From: Lachnospiraceae bacterium
GTDB lineage: Bacteria; Bacillota; Clostridia; Lachnospirales; Lachnospiraceae
DNA: 64,000 nucleotides
Reading direction: 5' to 3'
Assembly: GCA_016286035.1 (NCBI GenBank)
Contig: JAEERY010000070.1
Location: forward strand, 1-64,000
Below are positions 8,127 through 16,475 of the stretch, in pieces. Made by a program: the position numbers and the translations under genes. The first letter of the stretch is position 1. Each line of letters starts with the position of its first letter. Below the pieces are notes generated by a model. It did no database searches and was not told the origin of the DNA. It saw only the letters and a list, made by a program, of their open reading frames with translations.

Positions 8127-9314
8127 TCACCCGATAACAAGCTGCTTAAATACATCTCCTCTTTCTTCAAAGTTTTTGAAATATCCGTAGGAAGCAGCAG
8201 CCGGTGAAAGAATAACGGCCTCTCCCTCCCTGGTGATCTTCTTTGCAAGGCTCACAGCCTCTTTAAGATCCTCCGTACAAAAAACACCTGTATCGTCAGT
8301 CAGTTCTTCCCTAATACGTCTTCCGGTCTCATACATCAGTATATAATTGTATTCCTTATGACCGGCGATAAAGTTCTCCAATATATCATAATCGATCCCT
8401 CTGTCCATACCACCGATAAGCAGAGTCTTCGCATTTTTAAGACTTGTAGCCGCGCTTATGGTAGCCTGAGGTATCGTGGATATGGAATCATCGTAAAACT
8501 CAACGCCGCCAACCGTAGCTATAAGTTCAAGTCTGTGGGCAAGCCCCTTAAATATCTTTAGAGTCTCCTTAACCTTCTTAGGATCACAGCCGAATTGTTC
8601 TGTAGCTATCCTGTAGACAAACTCTGCGTTGTATCTGTTATGATCTCCCTGGATACTCAGTTCATGATCATAGCTTTTTGTTGAGGAGATTATGGTCTTA
8701 GCAGCTTTAGTATCAAATAGAGGTACATTGTCACCTACGTAAAACACATCATCTTCAGTCTGATATAAAGCCACATGTGTCTTGGCAGCAAAGTATTTTT
8801 CCATCGTGTGATAATAATCCAGATGGTCTTCAAAAAGATTCAAAAAAACAGCAATATGCGGTGATACGTTAAGATGCGCAAGCTGGTGACACGACAGTTC
8901 ATATACCACTATCGTTTCCTCACCGATATGATCAAAATAATCGAGACACGGCAGTCCTATGTTCCCCATAAGAAGTGTCTCTTTTTTGCTGCATGCATTC
9001 AAAACCGTATAAAGCAGACTTGAAGTCGTACTCTTTCCCTTGGTACCGGTTATCCCTACAGTCTGAGAACCATACTCTTCCATGAAAACCTGTGTCTGCG
9101 AAGTGTACTTTGGGTTATCCTCTTCCATTACGATCCCTGGACTCTTAAAGATATAGTCATATCTGTCCTCATCTATATCCTCTCTCTTTCCCTCAAAGAT
9201 CTCTACACTCGCCGGTTTACAGCATCTTTTTAAGAATGCTTCCGTAGATTTTCCTTCTCTGCCGTACCCCCATACAAGTATTCTTTTGTCCGTAAATCTG
9301 TCAGTGACCGACAT
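8127..9314 (-). CDS. murD2: MurD-family ligase, probable UDP-MurNAc-L-Ala--L-Glu ligase (MurD2 type)
   Basis: 395 residues from ATG 9314, which has AGGAG 7 nt upstream; a start at 9347 lacks this. It has the Mur ligase three-domain plan: an N-terminal Rossmann-like domain (ILVWGYGREGKST), the ATP P-loop GTKGKST (~90-96) and a C-terminal domain ending in SPAAASYGYFKNFEERG. Canonical MurD carries GTNGKTT; the Thr-Lys-Gly-Lys-Ser form matches what I recall of MurD2, which adds L-Glu rather than D-Glu to UDP-MurNAc-L-Ala. The decisive context is the neighbour murL immediately upstream, since MurD2 and MurL act as a pair. It closes the moxR-to-murD2 run. If the pairing is wrong, it is an ordinary MurD paralogue. 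Confidence 0.78.
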   Translation of the reverse strand: MSVTDRFTDKRILVWGYGREGKSTEAFLKRCCKPASVEIFEGKREDIDEDRYDYIFKSPGIVMEEDNPKYTSQTQVFMEEYGSQTVGITGTKGKSTTSSLLYTVLNACSKKETLLMGNIGLPCLDYFDHIGEETIVVYELSCHQLAHLNVSPHIAVFLNLFEDHLDYYHTMEKYFAAKTHVALYQTEDDVFYVGDNVPLFDTKAAKTIISSTKSYDHELSIQGDHNRYNAEFVYRIATEQFGCDPKKVKETLKIFKGLAHRLELIATVGGVEFYDDSISTIPQATISAATSLKNAKTLLIGGMDRGIDYDILENFIAGHKEYNYILMYETGRRIREELTDDTGVFCTEDLKEAVSLAKKITREGEAVILSPAAASYGYFKNFEERGDVFKQLVIG

Positions 9315-9382
9315 ATCAAAACTCCTGCATATGAAACATCGGCTCATTAGATAGAGTCCGAAAATGAACCGAGGTTATCTTT

Positions 9383-10747
9383 CTATAATTCTTTTATCGC
9401 CGATGATACGACCTTTGCAAATGCATCCGGAACATGATTTTCATCATTCCATTCGTTTAGCAGATCATTAAGGTTTTCGCCCGCGCTGTCTATTACCCCG
9501 GCATACCTGTCCGTAAGAAGACTCTTTCCTCCCTGCTTTCTGAAATGCTTCATGCATGTCTGAACTTCTCTTCTTGTACCTACACATTCAAAGGGTTTGT
9601 TCTCATCTATACCCATCAGTTCTCGGAAGTCCCTGTCCAAAGAATCCTTATCCAAAAGCCTCTCTCCGAATATATCGGTAAGCTCTTCTTGTGATAAGAA
9701 AGGGCTTAAGATTATATATACAAACAGACACTTCGGACAGTTGCAGCACCATATCCCCTGTTTACTCCCCGCATTACAGCTTCTGAATGCTTTATAATAT
9801 GCTTTATGCTTTGAAAACAAAGCTGCTATCTGTATCTCGGTAAGCGGTCTTAAAAGACTGAAGTAATGTATATCCGAATCGGTAACTGCCTTAAGATAAT
9901 CATCAAAATCCTGTTCAAATTCGTATGATTTAGAGTATTGATGATTGACAAATGAATCCCTGACCGTTGACTCGTTTGCACTGTTTTCGTTAGAAAGAGC
10001 AATATATTTGATCCCCGTAAGATAAGCTGTGATGACAGTAGACCATGCAACAACAGCCGAAAACGGTATGTGACCGTTCAAAAAGCCCAGTTCATTCATT
10101 TCAAGAATACCTTTATCAAGTATTCTTTTTGCTCTGTAATCTGCTTTCTTGTTTTTGCAGATATCTATTACATTTCTGGTTGTCTCGTTGCCGTTTATGC
10201 TGTAAGTCGTTATATCCTCGTCTTTAAGAAGCTCAAGCGAAACAACGGAATCCTTGCCTCCGCCTACGGGAACAAGACAGCCTCCGTAAGTAGCGGTATC
10301 ATGGATCAAAACTTTTTTAACATCATAATCACGCTCTATACCGGTCGCACCGTCAATACACCTTATTGAGAGCAGTTCTTCTTCGGTCACATCAATACCG
10401 TTTCGATACATAAACTCGCCCAGTCCGTTATAAAAAAGTTTTCTCCACCATTTTATCTGATCCGGATTAAGATTTCCGCACTCGACCTCAACCACCTTCG
10501 GACATACACATTTATAGTAGCTGATAGCCTCCACCATACCAAGATTGAACACCAATTCCTTCAGGATCGGATCGTCTTCGGATATGTCTCTTGAACCGGC
10601 AGGGAACTCCCATCTGGTCTTAAACTCTCTGAGTCTGGGAACAGAATAATAAAGATATACTTTATATACCCCTTCTTCTTTTTCTATTGAATAATCCTTG
10701 AATACAAAACTTCCGTATTCTGATCTAAAGTCTTCAAACTTACTCAT
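9383..10747 (-). CDS. murL: UDP-MurNAc-L-Ala-L-Glu epimerase
   Basis: 454 residues from ATG 10747 (AAGGGA 7 nt upstream; a GTG at 10765 overlapping the previous stop is possible). The diagnostic feature is the PP-loop-like ATP site VGGGKDSVVS (~161-170), followed by a mid-region SNENSANES and a cysteine-rich CCNCPKC (~330-340). This is the pattern of MurL, which uses ATP to invert the terminal L-Glu of UDP-MurNAc-L-Ala-L-Glu to D-Glu, described in Xanthomonas. The MurD-type ligase follows 68 bp downstream, so the pair would supply D-Glu to peptidoglycan without glutamate racemase. Family recognition is by motif and context only. Confidence 0.8.
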   Translation of the reverse strand: MSKFEDFRSEYGSFVFKDYSIEKEEGVYKVYLYYSVPRLREFKTRWEFPAGSRDISEDDPILKELVFNLGMVEAISYYKCVCPKVVEVECGNLNPDQIKWWRKLFYNGLGEFMYRNGIDVTEEELLSIRCIDGATGIERDYDVKKVLIHDTATYGGCLVPVGGGKDSVVSLELLKDEDITTYSINGNETTRNVIDICKNKKADYRAKRILDKGILEMNELGFLNGHIPFSAVVAWSTVITAYLTGIKYIALSNENSANESTVRDSFVNHQYSKSYEFEQDFDDYLKAVTDSDIHYFSLLRPLTEIQIAALFSKHKAYYKAFRSCNAGSKQGIWCCNCPKCLFVYIILSPFLSQEELTDIFGERLLDKDSLDRDFRELMGIDENKPFECVGTRREVQTCMKHFRKQGGKSLLTDRYAGVIDSAGENLNDLLNEWNDENHVPDAFAKVVSSAIKEL

Positions 10748-10761
10748 AAAACATCCCTTGA

Positions 10762-12015
10762 TCACACCTGCGTGTTCACTCCGTTTAGGTTGACATGCTC
10801 GTTCTCATCCATGGGTATCATAAGATATTTCTGATCCCCAAGGATCTGGCTTTTTATCTTCGACGCTTTATCAGGTTTTACTCTGACCACAACGTCATAG
10901 GTCTTAAGATCTTCTATATATGTGGCCGCCTCCGAAAGCTGCCTGTCTTTTTCCACTATCTCGTTCTTTAATGTGCTGACCTCTTTGACAAGCTCCTGCT
11001 CTTTTTTGACCTTTGCATTGGCTTCCAGAGCTTTACTGTCTATAAGGTTGGCAACCGGTGGCATCTCATCACCGAATGTTTCCTTTACAGTCTCGCTGAC
11101 CTTCTTTGCAACAACCGCATCCATGCCCTGCTCCACAAGTGCTTCTTCGATATCTTCACCCGTTAAAACTATCTCAGATAACTGTGCATCCGTCATTTCT
11201 TCGGAAGTGTCGATCTTGTCATTAAGACACTCTTGGACTCCGATCAGAGCTTTTTCTCCGATCTCTTCATCCAGGCCAAATGCTTTCTTTACTATAGCAT
11301 GAAAGGTCTGCTTCTGTTCGGTTGCTGTCAGCTTTGGTCCGCAGCCTAAAACATCGGCAACAAACTCGGGATGTGAATCTTTTGCATCTCTGACAAAATA
11401 ATCGACTTTATGGATATCGGCACTCGAATCACAAAATGCGGGGAATAAAAATCCCAGATCGGGAACTCCTACAACCCAGTCCCTGATACGTGCTCCTATC
11501 CTGTTTTCCTCCTTACGGTATCCGAGGCCTGGTTTAGACAGAGCCACCGGACATATAGATACCAAAAGATACTCATATACCTCCTCAGACTCGTCCAGTT
11601 TTAACTTATCCGATGTACGACTGATGATATCATATGAATCATGAAATACGAGGATAAGATAATTTCCCACGTACTGATAATTATCTATTATCAGATCATA
11701 GAGCCTGTCCAAAAGCTCCTCATTATCCAGATTGCTCGATCTTAATCCGTACAGAAACTGCTGCTTTCCTCCCGGAGCCTCCTCATCAAGAGGAAAATCA
11801 AGTTCGAGTATATTGTTGCCTATGGTACCTGCCATAGTCTTTTTTGCTATCTCAAGGAACTTATAGAATTCCTCCTCATCAAGATTAAGAAAACTCTCAT
11901 TGAGCTTTAACACCTTTTCTCTGCTGGCATCCACATAGCACCCGGCCATACGGCTTATCGTGCAGCTCTCCTTTTTGAATCTTCTCTTAAGTTCCATCAC
12001 GTCTTTTTTATTCAT
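10762..12015 (-). CDS. DUF4317 domain protein of unknown function
   Basis: 417 residues, cytoplasmic, with no signal or membrane helix. The opening MNKKDVMELKRRFKKESCTI and the following CYVDASREKVLKLNESFLNL are typical of DUF4317 proteins, common in Lachnospiraceae and Ruminococcaceae. A helical linker around residues 330-370 (KKEQELVKEVSTLKNEIVEK) looks like a coiled coil, and a short beta-rich tail follows. The stop overlaps a GTG of murL and ribosomes probably pass straight into it. No role is known; its place in front of murL-murD2 is the only hint. Confidence 0.75.
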   Translation of the reverse strand: MNKKDVMELKRRFKKESCTISRMAGCYVDASREKVLKLNESFLNLDEEEFYKFLEIAKKTMAGTIGNNILELDFPLDEEAPGGKQQFLYGLRSSNLDNEELLDRLYDLIIDNYQYVGNYLILVFHDSYDIISRTSDKLKLDESEEVYEYLLVSICPVALSKPGLGYRKEENRIGARIRDWVVGVPDLGFLFPAFCDSSADIHKVDYFVRDAKDSHPEFVADVLGCGPKLTATEQKQTFHAIVKKAFGLDEEIGEKALIGVQECLNDKIDTSEEMTDAQLSEIVLTGEDIEEALVEQGMDAVVAKKVSETVKETFGDEMPPVANLIDSKALEANAKVKKEQELVKEVSTLKNEIVEKDRQLSEAATYIEDLKTYDVVVRVKPDKASKIKSQILGDQKYLMIPMDENEHVNLNGVNTQV

Positions 12016-12037
12016 GCTGTATAACTTCTCCTGTCTA

Positions 12038-13258
12038 TTATCTTCTAAAGCCTGCTTTTATATCAGAGACATCCTGTTTTGTGGCTTCATACCCGATACA
12101 GAATCTTACCTTTTCATATATCCTTGTAGCAGCCGATATATCATGACCTTTGTAATCATATATTTCTCTTTTGTTTTCATAGGGTGTTTTTGTTTCCCGC
12201 ACATCTGCACCCTTATGTTTATAGGAAAGCAGTTCTTTTCTGTATATATATCTTACTTTCTCGGCATTTGTCTTAAAAAGGCTCTTTCTTTTATCTGATT
12301 TTGTATCAGCTCTTGTCAGCCTCTCCCTGACTTCATTCTTTACCCTGTAACTTCTGTGGCTTCGTATTCTCTTAGTCCTGCTGCCTGTCATCATCCCGAC
12401 AAGACCGACCACACACTTTATTATAAAGTATATGATAAGGACAGTTATCAATACGGACATCAGCGCTTCAAATATCTGAAGAAGCTGCGCCCATATGCTG
12501 TCCCCCATCTCCGGAAGATCCGGCATCACCTGTCTTTGTCTGTTCTGTGACAGACTTCCCTCATCTGACGTCACATAATAAGAAATGAAATCCCAGAACT
12601 TTTTAAGGATCTTAAACATGATCTCGTTTATCTTGCGGATGAGCGGATCTGATCTTACGAATATCATGAGTAAAACAGCGAGTATGATTATTCCCGCAGC
12701 TATAAATGCATTGTTCATGAAAAGTTCCCTAACCGGCATGTCTTCCGTCAGCTGTCCGGACCTGCTAAGCTCATAGAAATTTGCTATCAGCATTCTGACC
12801 AGCAACAGTGTCGCAAACATGATGCCCATATTGAATATTATTTTTGAATATCCAAACTCAAATTCGCCTGTACTTAAGAAAAACGCAAGCAGGACAATGA
12901 ATCCTGTTCCCCAATATACATCCGGTGTACTTTCAACACCGTTGAACCAGTTATATATATCAAAAATAAAGAACAGTATCGCAACAAAGACAAGCTTGAC
13001 CTTGCACATCACATCAAGAGGCGGGAGAATGCACAACATTATCATAACCGTATGAAGTATCACATAGATATACATCCTGTTGACTTTTTCTCTTAACAGA
13101 TATGACACGAGCAAGATCAGACCCATTCCGATATACTCGGAAGGTCTTATCACAAATCTCATGCCTGAAGAGAGCGTCATGTCAAAACTCATGATGAGAA
13201 TGTATAACAGTATGAGATTTATCATATCAAGATATATCGGAAATCTTTTGGTTGTCAT
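12038..13258 (-). CDS. TgpA-like membrane protein lacking the transglutaminase domain
   Basis: 406 residues. About six hydrophobic helices span residues 10-205, one more follows at ~268-293 (LMSVLITVLIIYFIIKCVVG), then a basic cytoplasmic tail. That tail (EKVRYIYRKELLSYKHKGAD ... TPYENKRE ... ATRIYEKVRFC) follows the DUF4129 pattern found at the C-terminus of TgpA. In the MoxR-DUF58-TgpA operon type, an extracytoplasmic transglutaminase-like domain of ~200 residues lies between the helix bundle and the last helix. Here that space is only ~60 residues rich in Gln, Pro and Asp with no Cys-His-Asp triad. It sits 3 bp after DUF58, so it is the expected third gene, reduced to membrane parts. Confidence 0.65.
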   Translation of the reverse strand: MTTKRFPIYLDMINLILLYILIMSFDMTLSSGMRFVIRPSEYIGMGLILLVSYLLREKVNRMYIYVILHTVMIMLCILPPLDVMCKVKLVFVAILFFIFDIYNWFNGVESTPDVYWGTGFIVLLAFFLSTGEFEFGYSKIIFNMGIMFATLLLVRMLIANFYELSRSGQLTEDMPVRELFMNNAFIAAGIIILAVLLMIFVRSDPLIRKINEIMFKILKKFWDFISYYVTSDEGSLSQNRQRQVMPDLPEMGDSIWAQLLQIFEALMSVLITVLIIYFIIKCVVGLVGMMTGSRTKRIRSHRSYRVKNEVRERLTRADTKSDKRKSLFKTNAEKVRYIYRKELLSYKHKGADVRETKTPYENKREIYDYKGHDISAATRIYEKVRFCIGYEATKQDVSDIKAGFRR

Positions 13259-13261
13259 TTT

Positions 13262-14434
13262 CTATACCAGCCATCCTGTGAACTCTGGTGTTTCAAATTC
13301 GTCTTCAATACCCGTCAGTCTATATTCGGGTATTATGAAGTGTATGCTGTATCCGGCGCCTCGCAATGCCTCATACCTGTCTATAAGATCACGTTTCCTG
13401 TAGTTGGATACAATCACATATTCCACCGGATCTTTGCTTGCCGTAACTCTTTCATCAAGCAGTTTCAAAAATGAGGCAGGTGCCTGTGCCGTATTAAGTC
13501 TGGCGAGTGCTATCTCTATCGTTCTTATATGTGCCATATCCGCACCCGCATCTATAGCAGGACAATCCATCTGCAAAGGACTGCCGTTTACACGATCTCT
13601 TCTGCCTGCTCTTTCGGAATGATCCACATCCACAGATGCATCTATACCGTTCGTATACATGGCTGTCGGGATGTGTCCCGTTACATAGTAAGATGCCATA
13701 TGCGATACAATACGTATGGCCCATTCGATCACGTCTTCAGCATGCTGCATACTGTTTGCCTCAACGTTTAGCAAAAGGACCACCTTCTTTGAAAACGTTG
13801 TATTGTATGTATTAACTTTAAGAGAGCCGTGTCTTGCTGTCGTCTTCCAGTTGATACTGTGCATGCTGTCATAAGGCTGATAATCCCTGATACCGGCAAA
13901 AGTAAACGGGTCTTCATTTATATGAAGATTCTTCTCTATATCCCCAAGCAGATCATTTACACTGGTAGGGATATCCTCATGAGTGATATGTGCAGGTAAT
14001 ACGCTTACCGAAGCCTCATGCACTCTCGTGTCTATCATCTTGTTGTCAACAAAAAAAGACCGGCATATGATATCCATATTTTCCATATGGAAATAGCCTC
14101 TGTGGCTGCAAACAAAAGGATATGTCCTTGTGATCTTCTGCAGAGGCATAACGGTAAAGAACTCGTTTCTGTAATAGCGGTCGGTTACCTTTGTATTTTC
14201 CTGTCTTTCAAATAGAAATGTCCTTGTTATTGAAAACTTCACCTGAAGTATCGGCAAAGGAAGATATTTTCTGTTGATTATGATCTCTTCGAGCCGATTC
14301 TCCTCGCCCTCATACAGGATCTCCCTGTCAAAGGAAATGGAAACATCAAGATTTTTATTCCAAAGCCTTTTATATACGGCAGCCTGAAGAAAATAGATCA
14401 CACCCGCAAGGACAAATGCGATCAGTAATTTCAT
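13262..14434 (-). CDS. DUF58 domain protein
   Basis: 390 residues. One N-terminal membrane helix (~3-22), a beta-rich region, then the DUF58 core with YQPYDSMHSINWKTTARHG (~198-216), the hallmark block of the family, leading into a VWA-like fold. DUF58 proteins are encoded with MoxR ATPases and thought to be their clients in envelope assembly or stress. The start overlaps the moxR stop by 4 bp (14431-14434), so the two are translationally coupled. Confidence 0.88.
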   Translation of the reverse strand: MKLLIAFVLAGVIYFLQAAVYKRLWNKNLDVSISFDREILYEGEENRLEEIIINRKYLPLPILQVKFSITRTFLFERQENTKVTDRYYRNEFFTVMPLQKITRTYPFVCSHRGYFHMENMDIICRSFFVDNKMIDTRVHEASVSVLPAHITHEDIPTSVNDLLGDIEKNLHINEDPFTFAGIRDYQPYDSMHSINWKTTARHGSLKVNTYNTTFSKKVVLLLNVEANSMQHAEDVIEWAIRIVSHMASYYVTGHIPTAMYTNGIDASVDVDHSERAGRRDRVNGSPLQMDCPAIDAGADMAHIRTIEIALARLNTAQAPASFLKLLDERVTASKDPVEYVIVSNYRKRDLIDRYEALRGAGYSIHFIIPEYRLTGIEDEFETPEFTGWLV

Positions 14435-15387
14435 TTAAGTTCCTCGCCCGGTACCTTTATCTGATCCAAAAGTCCTCTTACTATCTGGACTTTGCCTTCA
14501 TAATCTGTTGCAGAATGGAAAAGCATCCTGTGTGTGAGAACAGGTATCGCAAGTCCCTTGATATCCTCGGGAGTAACGTAATCCCTGCCTTCTACAAGTG
14601 CATGAGCCTTGGCAACATTCTGCAAAGACAGAGCCGCTCTAGGACTGGCTCCTATAAGGATAGCCTGATTCTTTCTTGTTGCCTGTACGATATCAACAAC
14701 ATACTTTACCAGTTCCTCGCTTATCTTTACCTTACAGCTCATGGCCTTCATATCAACGATATCTTCTTTTGACAAAACCGGTTTTATATCGCTTAAGGGA
14801 TCATTTTCTTCGAATCTCGTAAGCATCTTTACTTCATCCTCGGGATTTGGAAATCCCATGGAAAGCTGCATGGTAAATCTGTCCAGCTGAGCTTCCGGAA
14901 GCGGAAAAGTACCAGCCGTCTCGATCGGATTCTGTGTTGCTATTACGACAAAAGGATCACCCAGCGGTCTGCTGACACCGTCTACCGTGACCTGCCCCTC
15001 CTGCATTGCTTCAAGCAAAGCGGACTGAGTCCTGGGTGTCGCTCTGTTTATCTCATCTGCAAGGAGTACATTTGTCATGATTGGACCTTCGACAAATGTG
15101 AACGCATCTTCCTTTTGACTATATATATTAAGTCCCGTGATATCTGCGGGAAGCAGATCCGGTGTAAACTGTATCCTTGAAAAATCGCCGTCTATCGACA
15201 TGGCAACCGTTTTAGCCAGAGTTGTCTTTCCCGTTCCGGGTGTATCCTCAAGCAAAACATGTCCCCCCGCGAGCATGGTTGTGATCACCATATCTATGGT
15301 ATATTCATTGCCTATTATGACTTTTCTGATATTCTCCTTTAAAGAATCCAGACATTTCTTTGCTTCCTGTGTAGTTTTTACTGACAT
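14431..15387 (-). CDS. MoxR-family AAA+ ATPase
   Basis: 318 residues from ATG 15387 (GGGGAAAGG 8 nt upstream; the longer start at 15417 is less likely). Walker A EDTPGTGKTTLAK, Walker B LLADEINRATPRTQSALLEA and sensor 1 VIATQNPIE are all present. The C-terminal lid ends VRGLLDQIKVPGEEL. MoxR ATPases act as chaperones that mature or activate partners encoded beside them, typically DUF58 and VWA proteins. It is the first gene of the run moxR-DUF58-TgpA-like-DUF4317-murL-murD2. Confidence 0.92.
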   Translation of the reverse strand: MSVKTTQEAKKCLDSLKENIRKVIIGNEYTIDMVITTMLAGGHVLLEDTPGTGKTTLAKTVAMSIDGDFSRIQFTPDLLPADITGLNIYSQKEDAFTFVEGPIMTNVLLADEINRATPRTQSALLEAMQEGQVTVDGVSRPLGDPFVVIATQNPIETAGTFPLPEAQLDRFTMQLSMGFPNPEDEVKMLTRFEENDPLSDIKPVLSKEDIVDMKAMSCKVKISEELVKYVVDIVQATRKNQAILIGASPRAALSLQNVAKAHALVEGRDYVTPEDIKGLAIPVLTHRMLFHSATDYEGKVQIVRGLLDQIKVPGEELK

Positions 15388-15439
15388 TTTTTTAGCCTTT
15401 CCCCTAAGAGGCATCAAACCGAATTTTTGCTACCTGTTA

Positions 15440-15448
15440 AGTATACCA
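15440..15448 (-). promoter_or_regulatory. Extended -10 element upstream of moxR
   Basis: On the minus strand TGG then TATACT (15440-15445) forms an extended -10. No clear -35 is seen 17 bp upstream, so an activator or the TG element would be needed. Start expected near 15433. Confidence 0.4.
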
Positions 15449-15454
15449 CATATG

Positions 15455-16309
15455 CTACTGTTGTTGTTGCATGGTTTTCTTGTACTCACGCGGTGAAAAT
15501 CTGTAAAATTTCTTGAATGTCTCAGCCATGTAACTGGCATTCGAAAACCCTGTGAGTTCTGCGATCTCGCTCATGGGCATATCGCCTGACAAAAGCAGAT
15601 CCGCAACCTTCCTCGTCCTGAAATGCATGATATATTCTATCGGAGTCATATTGGTATACTTATTGAATATCGAATTGCATAACGATCTGCTGACACCTCC
15701 TGCTCCGGCCACTTCATTTAGTGTGATGTTGTTCATGTAGTTTTTGTCCACATAGTTCATCATGGCTTTCAAAACATCGTTATGAACATCCTGGTTATAC
15801 TGTACATCCGTCGAGAAATCTCCGGACTCGTTTATCCGGTTCATGACGATCTCCCATATCTCGAAGAATATCTTTGTTATCAGGAACTCATTTCCAAATG
15901 CTTTTCTCTGAAGCTCAAACATCAGCTCCTGAATCAGCAGTGCATCCCTGTCTCCGTTCTTAAAATGTATATATGGTACCTTCTTATTGGATATGACCGG
16001 AAGGACTGCCTTTGCTTCAACCGCAAAATTGGAACACAGTATCCTCGGATGAAGCACGGCTATTATATATCTGCCCTCTCTTGGCGGTATCGCATATGAA
16101 TAATGCAGCTGATCCGAATTTACAAATATCGTATCACCCTTCTCCAGAAATATATTTGTACCGTTGACGGAATACCCCATGCAGGATGAATGAACACTTA
16201 TGATTTCAATGTCTTTATGAAAATGAGGGACCCTCTCCCATGTGCACCCCGCATAAACATATCCATCATAAATATATGAGGGAAATGATGCATCATCATA
16301 GTTGATCAT
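15455..16309 (-). CDS. AraC-family transcriptional regulator
   Basis: 284 residues if started at ATG 16309. The N-terminal ~150 residues form a cupin-type sensor (HFHKDIEIISV, then FLEKGDTIFVNSDQLHYS). The C-terminal ~100 residues carry two helix-turn-helices (ITLNEVAGAGGVSRSLCNSI; MSEIAELTGFSNASYMAETF) and end SPREYKKTM, the AraC signature. An open frame extends to 16522, but that would overlap the divergent ABC gene and cover its promoter, so a later start is chosen; a GTG at 16360 is the alternative. Divergent placement suggests it controls the ABC exporter at 16476-19161. The ligand is probably a sugar or peptide, but this cannot be read from sequence. Confidence 0.85.
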   Translation of the reverse strand: MINYDDASFPSYIYDGYVYAGCTWERVPHFHKDIEIISVHSSCMGYSVNGTNIFLEKGDTIFVNSDQLHYSYAIPPREGRYIIAVLHPRILCSNFAVEAKAVLPVISNKKVPYIHFKNGDRDALLIQELMFELQRKAFGNEFLITKIFFEIWEIVMNRINESGDFSTDVQYNQDVHNDVLKAMMNYVDKNYMNNITLNEVAGAGGVSRSLCNSIFNKYTNMTPIEYIMHFRTRKVADLLLSGDMPMSEIAELTGFSNASYMAETFKKFYRFSPREYKKTMQQQQ

Positions 16310-16393
16310 CTCTGATCCGTCATCTCTTGTTCTTACCAGACCTCTGTACTCTTTTATCACTATTTTCCACGCCTCATGTAAAATTGTTATTAT

Positions 16394-16440
16394 TTTCGCG
16401 AAATTTACCACTATTTTTCTATTTTTATCCAGAGTATAAT
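16394..16440 (+). promoter_or_regulatory. Divergent control region between AraC regulator and ABC exporter
   Basis: A perfect 10-bp palindrome TTTCGCGAAA (16394-16403) lies ~32 bp upstream of a consensus TATAAT (16435-16440). The -35 position (16412-16417) reads TATTTT, far from consensus. That layout suits a promoter driven by an activator such as the neighbouring AraC protein (inference). Confidence 0.45.
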
Positions 16441-16475
16441 CCAAATCACAACAAAATTCAAGAGGAGGAGAGATT

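Noticed and set aside
8060-8248. 62-residue minus-strand open frame between pfkA and murD2
   Set aside because: It overlaps the 3' end of murD2 in another frame and the pfkA promoter, has no ribosome site and resembles no protein.
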